A stretch of DNA of 64,000 nucleotides, from the NCBI GenBank assembly GCA_030041295.1, contig JASHOD010000039.1, positions 62,001 to 126,000 of the forward strand, in the 5' to 3' direction. The translations under genes were made by a program, and so were the position numbers. The notes beneath the pieces are model-generated. The model was given only the letters and a program-made list of their open reading frames with translations. It had not been told where the DNA came from and did not search any database. Position 1 is the first letter of the stretch, and the number at the start of each line of letters is the position of its first letter. This DNA comes from Nitrososphaerales archaeon (GTDB lineage Archaea; Thermoproteota; Nitrososphaeria; Nitrososphaerales; CADDZS01). This document shows positions 1 to 8,147 of this stretch, piece by piece.

Positions 1-81
1 AGCATCTCCGAGACAGACTCGGCATCTGACTCGACAAACTCCCTGATTGTGTAGTTCAATTGAGAAAGAGTCCTTCACTAA

Positions 82-1338
82 TTGTTATTATGGGTTCTCA
101 AAGTTGAAGTACGCGCAGACTTTCTTCTATCTCACTTGCCAATAAGCAGAACTAGGGTAGCCCTGCCCTATTCCAGACCCGAAAAGGTGGGCGTGGATGA
201 AAAGCGATTATCGAAAGCTTGGCAGATTGTCGAGATGGGAGCTCGAAACGGCGCATTTGCAGGTGCGGTCGCCCTTGTCGCTAAAGACGGAAGAGTGATT
301 CTTCACAAGTCCTGCGGATACCAGATGATCATCCCAAGGTGCAAAAAGTTACTTCGTGATTCCATATTCGACCTAGCATCAGTAACTAAGGCCGTAGCGA
401 CTACCACTTCAATTTTGATTCTTATCGAGAGAGGGATGATCTCGCTTGACGCAAGGGTTTCATCGATTATTCCGTCCTTCAACAACTCAAAACATCAAGA
501 CAACGAGGTGTGGCGGGACGAGATTACTATAGAACACTTGCTTACGCATACATCGGGCCTTCCTCCCTGGTACGAATTTTACAGTCAGGTAAACAGCAAG
601 GATGAATTGATCGAAGAACTTTGCACGATTCCTCTTTCATCAAAGCCGGGTACTAGCTTCCAATACAGTGACCTAGGTTTCATCCTGCTTGGCGTAATTG
701 TCGAGAACATTACTGGAAGCGACCTGTCTAAATTTGCAAAAGAGAACATCTTTACACCACTGGGGATGGTCGATACCTCCTTCAACCCGTTTGCATCAAA
801 AATGAATCGAATAGTGGCTACCGAATTTTCAAACTGGCGACGGAAAATGGTGCAGGGCGAGGTTCACGACGAAAACGCGTACGTCATGGGTGGGGTGAGC
901 GGCCATGCGGGATTATTCTCTACAGCGACCGATCTTATGATATTTTGCCAGTGTTTGCTCGATGGGACGTTCAAAGGTCAAAGGATTCTTTCTGACGATA
1001 TTATAACTCGAATGAGAACAGACCGCGCGAAGAATCTCGGAGGCAATGTGGGACTGGGATGGCGAATAAGGTCGGAAGGGAACGTAGCGAAGACGCTCGC
1101 TATCGGAAGCAATCTTTCGCCCTATGCGTTCGGACATAACGGCTACACAGGAACATCAGTCTGGATGGATCCAAAGGACAAATTGACTCTCATACTTCTT
1201 ACAAACAGGGTTCATCCGATACGCGAAGGAGATCCTTCGATAGACAAATCTGTTGGGATTATGATGAAGCGCAAGTCCACATGGCGAAACGTGAACCAAG
1301 CATTTCAAAATGCCGTGGTCGATTCTCTTGTTCGCTAA
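82..1338 (+). CDS. Class C beta-lactamase-fold serine hydrolase
   Basis: Penicillin-binding-protein-like serine hydrolase of the beta-lactamase/esterase/D-aminopeptidase group. Visible motifs are the nucleophile S-V-T-K (residues 100-103), Y-S-D (195-197) in place of Y-A-N, the family HTSGLP segment near 156-161, and H-N-G (352-354) in place of K-T-G. About 418 residues is usual for the family. No convincing signal peptide is seen. The start is uncertain: the first codon is TTG, and further TTG/GTG codons lie up to about position 193, just before the domain. It ends directly against the stop of the convergent AnmK gene, with no spacer. Beside AnmK and a NagB/PIG-L fusion, a role on muropeptides or D-amino-acid bonds is plausible (inference); an esterase role cannot be excluded. 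Confidence 0.85.
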   Translation: MLLWVLKVEVRADFLLSHLPISRTRVALPYSRPEKVGVDEKRLSKAWQIVEMGARNGAFAGAVALVAKDGRVILHKSCGYQMIIPRCKKLLRDSIFDLASVTKAVATTTSILILIERGMISLDARVSSIIPSFNNSKHQDNEVWRDEITIEHLLTHTSGLPPWYEFYSQVNSKDELIEELCTIPLSSKPGTSFQYSDLGFILLGVIVENITGSDLSKFAKENIFTPLGMVDTSFNPFASKMNRIVATEFSNWRRKMVQGEVHDENAYVMGGVSGHAGLFSTATDLMIFCQCLLDGTFKGQRILSDDIITRMRTDRAKNLGGNVGLGWRIRSEGNVAKTLAIGSNLSPYAFGHNGYTGTSVWMDPKDKLTLILLTNRVHPIREGDPSIDKSVGIMMKRKSTWRNVNQAFQNAVVDSLVR

Positions 1339-2535
1339 TCAGCTTAAGGATATTCTTGGAGGATAGTTCATCCTACCAAGTACGACGGGACTTGTCGCAC
1401 CTGTCGCAGAGACAACGTTCCCAGTTATTCTGTGATAGGTTAGATACCCTATCACGGCGAACGCAAACCCTTCCCATGTCCACGAGGGGACTCCATAGCT
1501 ATCATGTAACGATATTTTGGTATCGGGAAGAAGCTCCTTCAACCTTCCCATGATAAACTTGTTTTTCGTCCCCCCTCCACCCATTATCATCTCGTTTATC
1601 CCGCCTTCCTTCTTCTTGAGCTGTTTGATGTGATAGTGTATCATGAACACGGTATACGACGAAATCGACGCAATCAAATCTTCGTCCGAAAGATGTAATT
1701 TCTTTCCCTCGCTCATCAGTCGCTCTAGAAATGATCGATCGTACTTCTCCCTCCCAGTGGTTTTTGGAGGTAGAACAAAGCGAAAATTGTCATTGCGTAG
1801 AATCCAATCAAAAAGCCCCTGAGACACTTTTCCTCTCGTTGCGAGGCGACCGTCGTTGTCGTAGCTTTGTTTTGAACCCGAGATTAGACTCATCGCGCCG
1901 TCGATCAACATATTCCCGGGCCCTACATCAAATGCTCTAACTTTAGACATGTCATCGTTCTTTGGAAGGAAGGTCATATTCGCAATCCCGCCGACGTTGA
2001 GGACAAGCTTATTGCCTTCGCCTGAGTACCTCAAGTAGTCTACAATTGGCACAATTGGAGCGCCCTGTCCGCCTGCGGCGACGTCCATGGATCTGACGTC
2101 GGAGACCACAGGAACTTTCAATTCATAACAAAGTGGCGAAGGATCTCCAATCTGAAGTGTCTTTGTAGATCCAATCTTCCCCTTCGACCCTGGCTCGTGA
2201 TAAATCGTCTGACCATGGAAAGCAACGAGATCAATGTTTCTATGCGATTCTCGCCTTACGAATTCCTTGAGACGCTCTGCCGCAAACCATCCAAGATTCA
2301 CACTCGTATCCGCAATCAATTTCGTCGAAATTGCATTTCTTGGCTCTACGAGCGTTGCAAGTTCACCTTTTAGTGAGGAAGGGAAATCGTAGGTCTTTGC
2401 TGTTAAGAATCTCGCTTTTCTCACAAGTTCTTTCAGCCGCTCGGGATTTATTCTGGACGGAAGGTTAGGCATCGAAATCTCGGCTATCGTCAGCCCGTCA
2501 AGTGAAGTCCCCGACATCATCCCAGCTATATTCAT
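1339..2535 (-). CDS. anmK: Anhydro-N-acetylmuramic acid kinase
   Basis: AnmK phosphorylates 1,6-anhydro-MurNAc, opening the anhydro ring, to give MurNAc-6-phosphate in murein recycling. Hallmarks are the N-terminal GMMSGTSLDG loop, VAFHGQTIYH, VLNVGGIANMT, AFDVGPGNMLID and MIMGGGGTKN, in the order expected for this ASKHA-fold kinase; about 400 residues is near the family length. I prefer the ATG at 2535: a TTTAAAG box centred near 2569 sits about 34 bp upstream, whereas the in-frame GTG at 2553 would be too close to it. It is divergent from the NagB/PIG-L gene and abuts the beta-lactamase-fold gene. Archaea lack N-acetylmuramic acid, so the substrate would have to come from bacterial walls (inference). 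No murQ or nagZ is visible in the window. Confidence 0.93.
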   Translation of the reverse strand: MNIAGMMSGTSLDGLTIAEISMPNLPSRINPERLKELVRKARFLTAKTYDFPSSLKGELATLVEPRNAISTKLIADTSVNLGWFAAERLKEFVRRESHRNIDLVAFHGQTIYHEPGSKGKIGSTKTLQIGDPSPLCYELKVPVVSDVRSMDVAAGGQGAPIVPIVDYLRYSGEGNKLVLNVGGIANMTFLPKNDDMSKVRAFDVGPGNMLIDGAMSLISGSKQSYDNDGRLATRGKVSQGLFDWILRNDNFRFVLPPKTTGREKYDRSFLERLMSEGKKLHLSDEDLIASISSYTVFMIHYHIKQLKKKEGGINEMIMGGGGTKNKFIMGRLKELLPDTKISLHDSYGVPSWTWEGFAFAVIGYLTYHRITGNVVSATGATSPVVLGRMNYPPRISLS

Positions 2536-2559
2536 GGTCAAGACATTGTCCACGGTCGC

Positions 2560-2577
2560 CTTCTCTTTAAACTAGCG
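2560..2577. promoter_or_regulatory. Promoter region between anmK and nagB/PIG-L
   Basis: The TTTAAA core at about 2566-2572 is symmetrical and could serve as a TATA-like box in both directions: about 34 bp before the preferred anmK ATG, and about 65 bp before the nagB fusion ATG at 2636. Assignment is from sequence only. Confidence 0.35.
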
Positions 2578-2635
2578 ACTCTCCCAACAGAGAACCCCTT
2601 CAATCTCATCGATCGACACGCGTTCTCGGACAGGA

Positions 2636-4579
2636 ATGGTTGAAATAAATGCTTGTTCCAGCTCTATTACTTCGGCTATGAGCTCAAGAATTCATCAGCC
2701 CAAAGTCGTCATGGAGGATGACTACACGGTCATTTCAAAGCACGTTGCTTTTCAGATCTGGCACGCCATAAAGGAGTCTCACGTCGCGGGCAAGAGGCCA
2801 GTCCTCGGTTTAGCCACAGGAAGCTCACCGCTTGGCGTGTACCGAGAATTAATCACGATGCACAGAGAAAAATCGATTGATTTCTCAGATTGCATATTCT
2901 TCAATTTGGACGAATATTTCGGCGTAGGGCCCGACGAACTCCAGAGTTACTATCGTTTCATGCGCGAGAATCTCTTTGACCACATTGAAGCTAGGGAAGA
3001 CCAAATCAACATCCCAAGCGGTTCCATCTCCCGATCGCAAGTCGAGGAGCACTGCCTCGAGTACGAAGGAAAGATCCGGGCGGTCGGAGGAATCGACTTT
3101 CAGATCTTAGGAATAGGACGGGACGGTCACATTGGCTTCAACGAACCTGGCTCGACGATCGATTCCAGAACTAGACTAATCTCTTTGAACGAAATTACGC
3201 GCCGGGATGCGGCCACGGATTTCTTCGGCCTGAAGAACGTGCCGAGCGAAGCGATAACGATGGGCGTCGGAACAATCCTCGAAGCGCGAGAGATTGTGCT
3301 CCTCGTTTCCGGCGAGCATAAGGCTTCAGTGCTGCGTGACGCACTCGAACGCCCTCCTTTAACCGAACTCCCCGCATCGTTCCTCCAATACCATAGCTCC
3401 GTAGAAGTGCTCACGGACAGGGCGGCCGCCTCGAAATTAACTCTATTCCGGACTCCATGGCTCGTCCGAAGCGTCGACTGGAAAAAGGAGATGAACATTT
3501 CGCAAGGCGCGATCATATCGCTTGCCCTGAGGAAGAACAAGACGATAGACAAACTTGAGGTGGCCGATTTTCGTTCCGAGGGCTTGAGCCTATTGTACGA
3601 GACACTGGGTTCTAATTTTGGTCAGAAAGTGCTTGAAGATCTTGATTCAAAGGTCGGACGACTCTATGATTTCATCAACAAAAGAGAGAGGCAAAAGATT
3701 CTGATCGTCTCTCCGCACCCGGACGACGACGTGATCTGCACAGCCGCGCTCATGAAGAAACTGTCAAGGAGCCACCACCACGATCTCCACGTCGCATACA
3801 TGGTTTCCGGATCCAATGCAGTGAGGGATCTCGACGTCCTAAACTATATTGTGCTGAAGAACGAGCCAGTCATGAGGCTCCTTAAGGAATGGGCGTCCTT
3901 GAATGGAATAACGGACGTGGATGAGGAAATCGCATTCGTGAAGAGCGCGATCTACACAAAGAAAAAAGGCGAAGCAGATCACCACATCATTAGGTTGATC
4001 AAGTGCGAAATACGAAGGCAGGAGGCTACTAGGGCGAGCTCGAAGGCTGGAGCGACCTCCCACTTTCTAAACCTCCCGTTCTACGAAGAATACGGATCAG
4101 CAAGGAAGGCTCCCATTTCGGATGAGGACGTTGAAATTACAAGGAGATTTCTTGAAGAGTTGAAGCCTGATGTAATCCTCCTCGCAGGAGACACGACTGA
4201 CCCGAACGGAACCCACTCAATGACGCTGGCTGCATTCGAGAAAGCGATGAACCAAATCTCTTCACAAAACAATCAGCCTTCCTTGTTTCAATACAGGGGT
4301 GCCTGGGAAGAATTTACACTTGAGGAGGCCTATTCGATTGAGCTCTTCGACGAAGAAGACATGCGCCAGAAGATTGGCATGATTTTGGAACACGTGTCCC
4401 AGATCGATCCGCTCTTTCCCGGCCCCTCCGATGATAGGCAGTTCTGGGAGAGGGCGCGAGACCGAAACGCAGCATCGGCCGAACTAATCCGAAAAATTGG
4501 TCTTGTTATCCCTGAACACACAGCAGGAGCCGAGCTTTACAAGCAGTTCGAGCTCCCGAAACGAAAAGACAGTGCCTAG
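2636..4579 (+). CDS. Fused glucosamine-6-phosphate deaminase / PIG-L (LmbE) deacetylase
   Basis: Two-domain protein of 647 residues. Residues about 25-280 are a NagB-type domain with LDEYFG (D92, E93), QSYYRFM and GIGRDGHIGFNEPGS, retaining the expected catalytic D163, H165 and E170. Residues about 353-640 are a PIG-L/LmbE domain opening with the metal-binding P-H-P-D-D motif (360-364) and a later THS. NagB turns glucosamine-6-P into fructose-6-P and ammonia; PIG-L enzymes remove acetyl groups from N-acetylhexosamine-type substrates, so one chain could do both steps (inference). The same domain order is known to me from Bacteroidetes, which hints at transfer. The ATG at 2636 is used; internal ATGs before the NagB domain are possible. 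It ends 4 bp before the stop of the convergent PLP-enzyme gene. Confidence 0.9.
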   Translation: MVEINACSSSITSAMSSRIHQPKVVMEDDYTVISKHVAFQIWHAIKESHVAGKRPVLGLATGSSPLGVYRELITMHREKSIDFSDCIFFNLDEYFGVGPDELQSYYRFMRENLFDHIEAREDQINIPSGSISRSQVEEHCLEYEGKIRAVGGIDFQILGIGRDGHIGFNEPGSTIDSRTRLISLNEITRRDAATDFFGLKNVPSEAITMGVGTILEAREIVLLVSGEHKASVLRDALERPPLTELPASFLQYHSSVEVLTDRAAASKLTLFRTPWLVRSVDWKKEMNISQGAIISLALRKNKTIDKLEVADFRSEGLSLLYETLGSNFGQKVLEDLDSKVGRLYDFINKRERQKILIVSPHPDDDVICTAALMKKLSRSHHHDLHVAYMVSGSNAVRDLDVLNYIVLKNEPVMRLLKEWASLNGITDVDEEIAFVKSAIYTKKKGEADHHIIRLIKCEIRRQEATRASSKAGATSHFLNLPFYEEYGSARKAPISDEDVEITRRFLEELKPDVILLAGDTTDPNGTHSMTLAAFEKAMNQISSQNNQPSLFQYRGAWEEFTLEEAYSIELFDEEDMRQKIGMILEHVSQIDPLFPGPSDDRQFWERARDRNAASAELIRKIGLVIPEHTAGAELYKQFELPKRKDSA

Positions 4580-4596
4580 TATTCTATTTGGAATAC
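4579..4596. terminator. Shared hairpin between convergent genes
   Basis: Perfect 6-bp inverted repeat GTATTC/GAATAC with a 6-nt loop. It overlaps the last base of the TAG of the NagB/PIG-L gene and the stop of the YhfX-like gene on the other strand, so one element could end or stabilise both transcripts. Confidence 0.45.
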
Positions 4597-5924
4597 TTTC
4601 GTAAAAGTTCGATGGTCTTTTCCTCGCCCAAAAGATGACCGTACCGATCTATCAGGTTGTTCGCTTGGTCAAATATTCCTACGAGTTTGGGGTCGTTTTC
4701 CCTTATGCCAGAGACGACGGCCACCTGCGCTCTGGTCACGAACATTTGCGCCCTGAACCCGTAGACGACGGTGTCGCCCACATGCAGTTCCTTTGCGGCC
4801 GTAGAGTTGTACAGCCTCGCGTGGTAGTCGATCAGTCCCCGATAGTGCTCTGCGTCGACGGGATTTTGCATAAGCTCCCTCGGTGTCTGTCCCACCAGTG
4901 CTTTCATCTTGAGCTTCGACGGGTCCGGGATGTAGCTCTTTCCGTCGTAAGCTAGTTCAAAGACCTCGATGTATGCAAAGCCGCCGCCGTAAACGTAGGC
5001 GTATTCCTTGAAGAAGTGCGACACTTCCGTCACGTAGACCCCGGCAGGAATTTCGGGATGAATCTTTGGCTCGTAAATCTGCCAAGGAGACATGCCTGTC
5101 ATGCCGAGGCCCGGCTCGAGATGCGTCGCCCCCTTCTTTGCGTACAATTCTACGGTCTTTGAGATGCACATCGGCGGAGTGTTGACTTGGGTAATCTCGA
5201 TTCCACTATCGCTAGCCTGTTTTGAAACTCTGCCGAGGGTGTCGATGTTCGGCATGAAAACTGGCTTACCTGTCTTGAGGTCGAAGAGCATACAGGGAAA
5301 ACTTGTGACCCCCGTAACTTTTACGTTTGGCAGCTTGTCTATCCGCCGCATCAATTTCACGGCGTCTTCTTCCGGCACGCCGCCCTCCATGTAGGGATAT
5401 AATGTGTCGCTGGGACTCATGGGTCTGACGAGCAAATCCTGCGTAACGCCTAGCCTCTCCGCCCGCTGGGAGATCATCCTCGCCTTCTCGTAGTTGAAAA
5501 CCGTAATCACTTCGGGCTTCGCATATTTCAGAACATAGTCAATCTCATTTTCAGGAATATTCACGAGATGGCCTACATGCCCGATCCTTATCCTATACCT
5601 TACAAGCGAACGAATCTCCTGCGGCTCAACAGCGACGACTCCATGAAATCCTTCATTGATAACTGACTGCGTGACGAGCGGGTTTCTCGCTATCTGCTTA
5701 CTCATGTAGTAGAGCTTGATTCCATTTCTGCCAGCTTCGTCACTCATAGCTCGGGCATTGTTCTTGTGCGCTTCTAGATCTAACACATACGTTCCGACAG
5801 GCAACTCGTTTCGTCTGTGGAGCTCAGCAGAAAATTCTATGAGAAGCGGGTTACGCTCTCGAAGCGTGTCGAGGTAGAGTGTATTCTGATCACTGAAGGT
5901 ATTGTTTTCTGTTGTCGATTGCAT
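4584..5924 (-). CDS. YhfX-like PLP-dependent enzyme (alanine-racemase N-terminal fold)
   Basis: Fold-type III PLP enzyme of 446 residues. The N-terminal barrel carries VGTYVLDLEAHKNN and YYMSKQIARNP, where K76 fits the PLP lysine. Later segments such as GATHLEPGLGMTGMSPW and YVYGGGFAYIEVF resemble the YhfX family rather than classical alanine racemase or D-threonine aldolase. The reaction of YhfX proteins is not established as far as I know; racemase- or deaminase-type chemistry on an amino acid is the reasonable expectation. ATG start. Its place beside murein-sugar genes makes a D-amino-acid substrate from peptide stems attractive (inference only). Confidence 0.75.
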   Translation of the reverse strand: MQSTTENNTFSDQNTLYLDTLRERNPLLIEFSAELHRRNELPVGTYVLDLEAHKNNARAMSDEAGRNGIKLYYMSKQIARNPLVTQSVINEGFHGVVAVEPQEIRSLVRYRIRIGHVGHLVNIPENEIDYVLKYAKPEVITVFNYEKARMISQRAERLGVTQDLLVRPMSPSDTLYPYMEGGVPEEDAVKLMRRIDKLPNVKVTGVTSFPCMLFDLKTGKPVFMPNIDTLGRVSKQASDSGIEITQVNTPPMCISKTVELYAKKGATHLEPGLGMTGMSPWQIYEPKIHPEIPAGVYVTEVSHFFKEYAYVYGGGFAYIEVFELAYDGKSYIPDPSKLKMKALVGQTPRELMQNPVDAEHYRGLIDYHARLYNSTAAKELHVGDTVVYGFRAQMFVTRAQVAVVSGIRENDPKLVGIFDQANNLIDRYGHLLGEEKTIELLRKYSK

Positions 5925-5937
5925 TTTGCGTCAAAGA

Positions 5938-6403
5938 CTACCTTATAGAATGGAAACCGACGCATACCCTGTCTACGGGTGGCGCGCGCCTTGAATCGAA
6001 GATAACATTTGAGGCATGGCCATATTGAATTCGTGTTCCATCGGCTGTTGTTTCTTTCCAAGATTCAGTGTTTGGTAATTCCCAGTCTTTTGTTTCGGTC
6101 GGTTTAACAATTAGATCGCAAGAAGTGCACTTTGCGAGAAATTCCGTTGCCCGCTTCAAGTTTGTCCGTATCTCTTCCATAGGAATGATTTCCAAATTAT
6201 CCAAGATGATATCAAAAACAAGTCCAATTTGTTCTTTACTCAAGCAAGACTTCGAAACTATCAGTTCCATGTGCTTATTGACTTCGTCGATGGCATATTC
6301 GGGCACGTAAAAAACGTGATTTGGCTTTAGTAAAATAGATCTTTGTCATCGAGTTTCTTATCAAAGACGCCAATAGGATTTTGGTATCGATGACAAGTCT
6401 CAA
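5938..6403 (-). pseudogene. VapC-like PIN toxin, frameshifted
   Basis: The TTG at 6403, directly after the antitoxin stop, opens a PIN N-terminus reading LRLVIDTKILLASLIRNS, with the first conserved Asp. After about 30 codons the frame breaks at a run of six A (6309-6314). Reading five instead joins it to the downstream frame VPEYAIDEVNKH, the typical second PIN block. Beyond about 6140 the product no longer resembles a PIN C-terminus (no obvious third acidic motif); its tail ends VDRVCVGFHSIR and may come from another gene. Either a decayed toxin or one base too many in the consensus. Confidence 0.6.
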
Positions 6404-6658
6404 TTAACGTGCCTTCTTCTGCGTCGTCTTTTGCATGGCCCTCCGACTGCGAACAGCAAGATTCCTCTTTATCGAATCTCCTAGTTCCAGTACATCTTTC
6501 TCCGATAGCTTACTCTTGTTAGTTATGTCTTCCAAGACCTGAAGTTTCGTCGCGTACTGCTTCGTCGCGTTCCTAGCAATCTCACACCATTTGATCTCGG
6601 GACGCTTCCTCATTATTTCATGCAGCTCCTCTGGAACTGCCAAGGTCATGTTAGGCAT
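6404..6658 (-). CDS. VapB-type antitoxin
   Basis: About 84 residues from the preferred ATG at 6658 (product begins MPNMTLAVPEELHEIM); an in-frame start lies eight codons upstream. It has a short beta-strand then helices, and a basic C-terminus rich in Lys and Arg, as in archaeal antitoxins paired with PIN toxins. Its stop codon is followed immediately by the start of the broken PIN gene, the usual antitoxin-first layout. It probably represses its own promoter by family analogy. If the toxin is really broken, this is an orphan antitoxin. Confidence 0.65.
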   Translation of the reverse strand: MPNMTLAVPEELHEIMRKRPEIKWCEIARNATKQYATKLQVLEDITNKSKLSEKDVLELGDSIKRNLAVRSRRAMQKTTQKKAR

Positions 6659-6732
6659 TATTATGTAACTTGAGTAAAACAAGTAGGATTACTTAGAAAC
6701 TTGTAATAATCGATGGGAGAATCGAAAAGTCA

Positions 6733-6996
6733 TTGGGATTTACGCAGGAGATTGTTGTCAACTATGACGATGTGCGCGAAGCAAAGTACAACGAAAAGCC
6801 CTTCGGCGCTAGTTCTTCAAGCAAAGGCACGAAAACATTGTCAGACAACCTAGTCGCTTATTCAAGTGTAAAGCAAGCGACTCTTTATGTCAATGTCGGA
6901 AAGGGAGACAAAGCCGTAGAGATAAGAAACAGATTTCTAGCTTTGCCAAAAGACACGATCGGGCGTCCTAACAACATCGCATTCATTTCAGGGTAG
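6733..6996 (+). CDS. Hypothetical protein, possibly a fragment
   Basis: An 87-residue reading frame from TTG with balanced, protein-like composition, including VVNYDDVREAKYNEKPFG and ATLYVNVGKGDKAVEI. I recognise no family. No clear TATA box fits its start. It may be a real small gene or the remnant of a larger one. Confidence 0.3.
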   Translation: MGFTQEIVVNYDDVREAKYNEKPFGASSSSKGTKTLSDNLVAYSSVKQATLYVNVGKGDKAVEIRNRFLALPKDTIGRPNNIAFISG

Positions 6997-7100
6997 ATCC
7001 TGAATTACAGTACATCAGACAAGATCCCAGATGGAAGGAACTTTTAAGAATGGCCAACCTCGAAACCTAGCTTTTTAAAGAACACTAGCCATTTAGTACA

Positions 7101-7117
7101 AACCGGCGAAAGCGGTT
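7101..7117 (-). other. GAAA-tetraloop hairpin downstream of the VIT1 gene
   Basis: AACC / GGTT arms plus GC-GAAA-GC with a single bulged G, 10-26 nt past the stop of the ferritin-like/VIT1 gene. Could be a 3'-end structure; no T-run follows. Confidence 0.3.
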
Positions 7118-7126
7118 AGCTGAAGT

Positions 7127-8035
7127 TTAAGGCACGACAGTAGTTATATGAAATACAATCCTGACAAGCATCCCAATCAAATAAAGGGCCGCAGTCGCTC
7201 CGAGCATGATTCCAGCGAGTTCTCCAAAATCTCTAAGGAAATTCTCGTCCGAAAGGATGGAGTTGTAGTAACTGATGAAAGCGATTATGCAAATTCCTAG
7301 AAATAGTGACGTGCCAAGCGCGAGATATTTGTCATGCGTTAGAAAGTACGGCGTAGCAAGAATCACCGCATTGACGAAGTACGAAACCCCAGTGTAAGCC
7401 GCCGAGAGTCCCGCCGACCCCTCGAACCCCTGTTTAGCCTGCGCGAAAGCGGCCGAGGCCATCGCGATCGAGGCCGCGGCCCCCGCAATTACTCCGGCTA
7501 GGCCGGTGATTAAAGTCGAATTGTATATTCCTAGGGAGCCCGCGTGAATCCCGGCTATTTCAACCAAGGCATCGGCAAGACCCAGCACTATGAAAGAGAT
7601 GTACTTTAGGTAACTCCCCTCAACCGACTTCGCTAAATCTCGTTCGTGGAACTTTTCATCTTCAACCATTTCGTCAAATGCAGTCTTATCTTCGGGAGGG
7701 ATCAGATGTGCGACAGAGCCATATTTTTTGATCGTGTCGCGCTCCTTTTTCTCCAAGTATTTGATGGCGAATGATGAGCCGAGAATTAGGCGTAGTATCA
7801 TGACGAAATTTACTACTATACCGCTGATTCTGATTTTCGCTACCTCTTCTGGACTGTATCTCTTCCAAAAGTTGTAGTGCTTCATCTCCATATCGGAAAT
7901 CTTTTGGATGGAATCGCGAAACTGCAGCTTACCCCTCTTTGCGAGCTTGCTGTACACCATATAGTCGGTGAGCTCGTCCTTTGACTCGTGCAAGGCGATT
8001 CTTCGCAGTTCATCCGTCGCGGTAGTTGTGGTCAA
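7127..8035 (-). CDS. Ferritin-like domain / VIT1-CCC1 iron(manganese) transporter fusion
   Basis: 302 residues. Residues about 1-135 form a rubrerythrin/ferritin-like helical domain with metal-ligand candidates in HESKDELTDYMVYSKLA, DMEMKHYNFW and EDEKFHERDLA. Residues about 145-300 form the VIT1/CCC1 membrane domain (five predicted helices, with the GLADALVEIAG and AGAAASIAMASAAF signatures). Such fusions (MbfA type) export or sequester Fe2+ with the ferritin-like part as sensor or loader. TTG start at 8035; no ATG precedes the domain. Single-gene unit upstream of uvrB but not closely coupled to it. Likely metal or peroxide stress protection. Confidence 0.88.
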   Translation of the reverse strand: MTTTTATDELRRIALHESKDELTDYMVYSKLAKRGKLQFRDSIQKISDMEMKHYNFWKRYSPEEVAKIRISGIVVNFVMILRLILGSSFAIKYLEKKERDTIKKYGSVAHLIPPEDKTAFDEMVEDEKFHERDLAKSVEGSYLKYISFIVLGLADALVEIAGIHAGSLGIYNSTLITGLAGVIAGAAASIAMASAAFAQAKQGFEGSAGLSAAYTGVSYFVNAVILATPYFLTHDKYLALGTSLFLGICIIAFISYYNSILSDENFLRDFGELAGIMLGATAALYLIGMLVRIVFHITTVVP

Positions 8036-8147
8036 GATAAGAACTCAGAAGCTCCCTACTTATCTCTCATGTGCCATCTGTTCACTATTTTAGCATGTCA
8101 GGGTCTTTTCGACTAAAATGAGAACGTAATGGGTGGAAAATCCATCA

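Noticed and set aside
1-81. Gene end at the left border
   Set aside because: No convincing coding frame in 81 bases; nothing claimed.
3127-3552. Long minus-strand frame inside the NagB domain
   Set aside because: Antisense shadow of a clearly coding region, without any domain.
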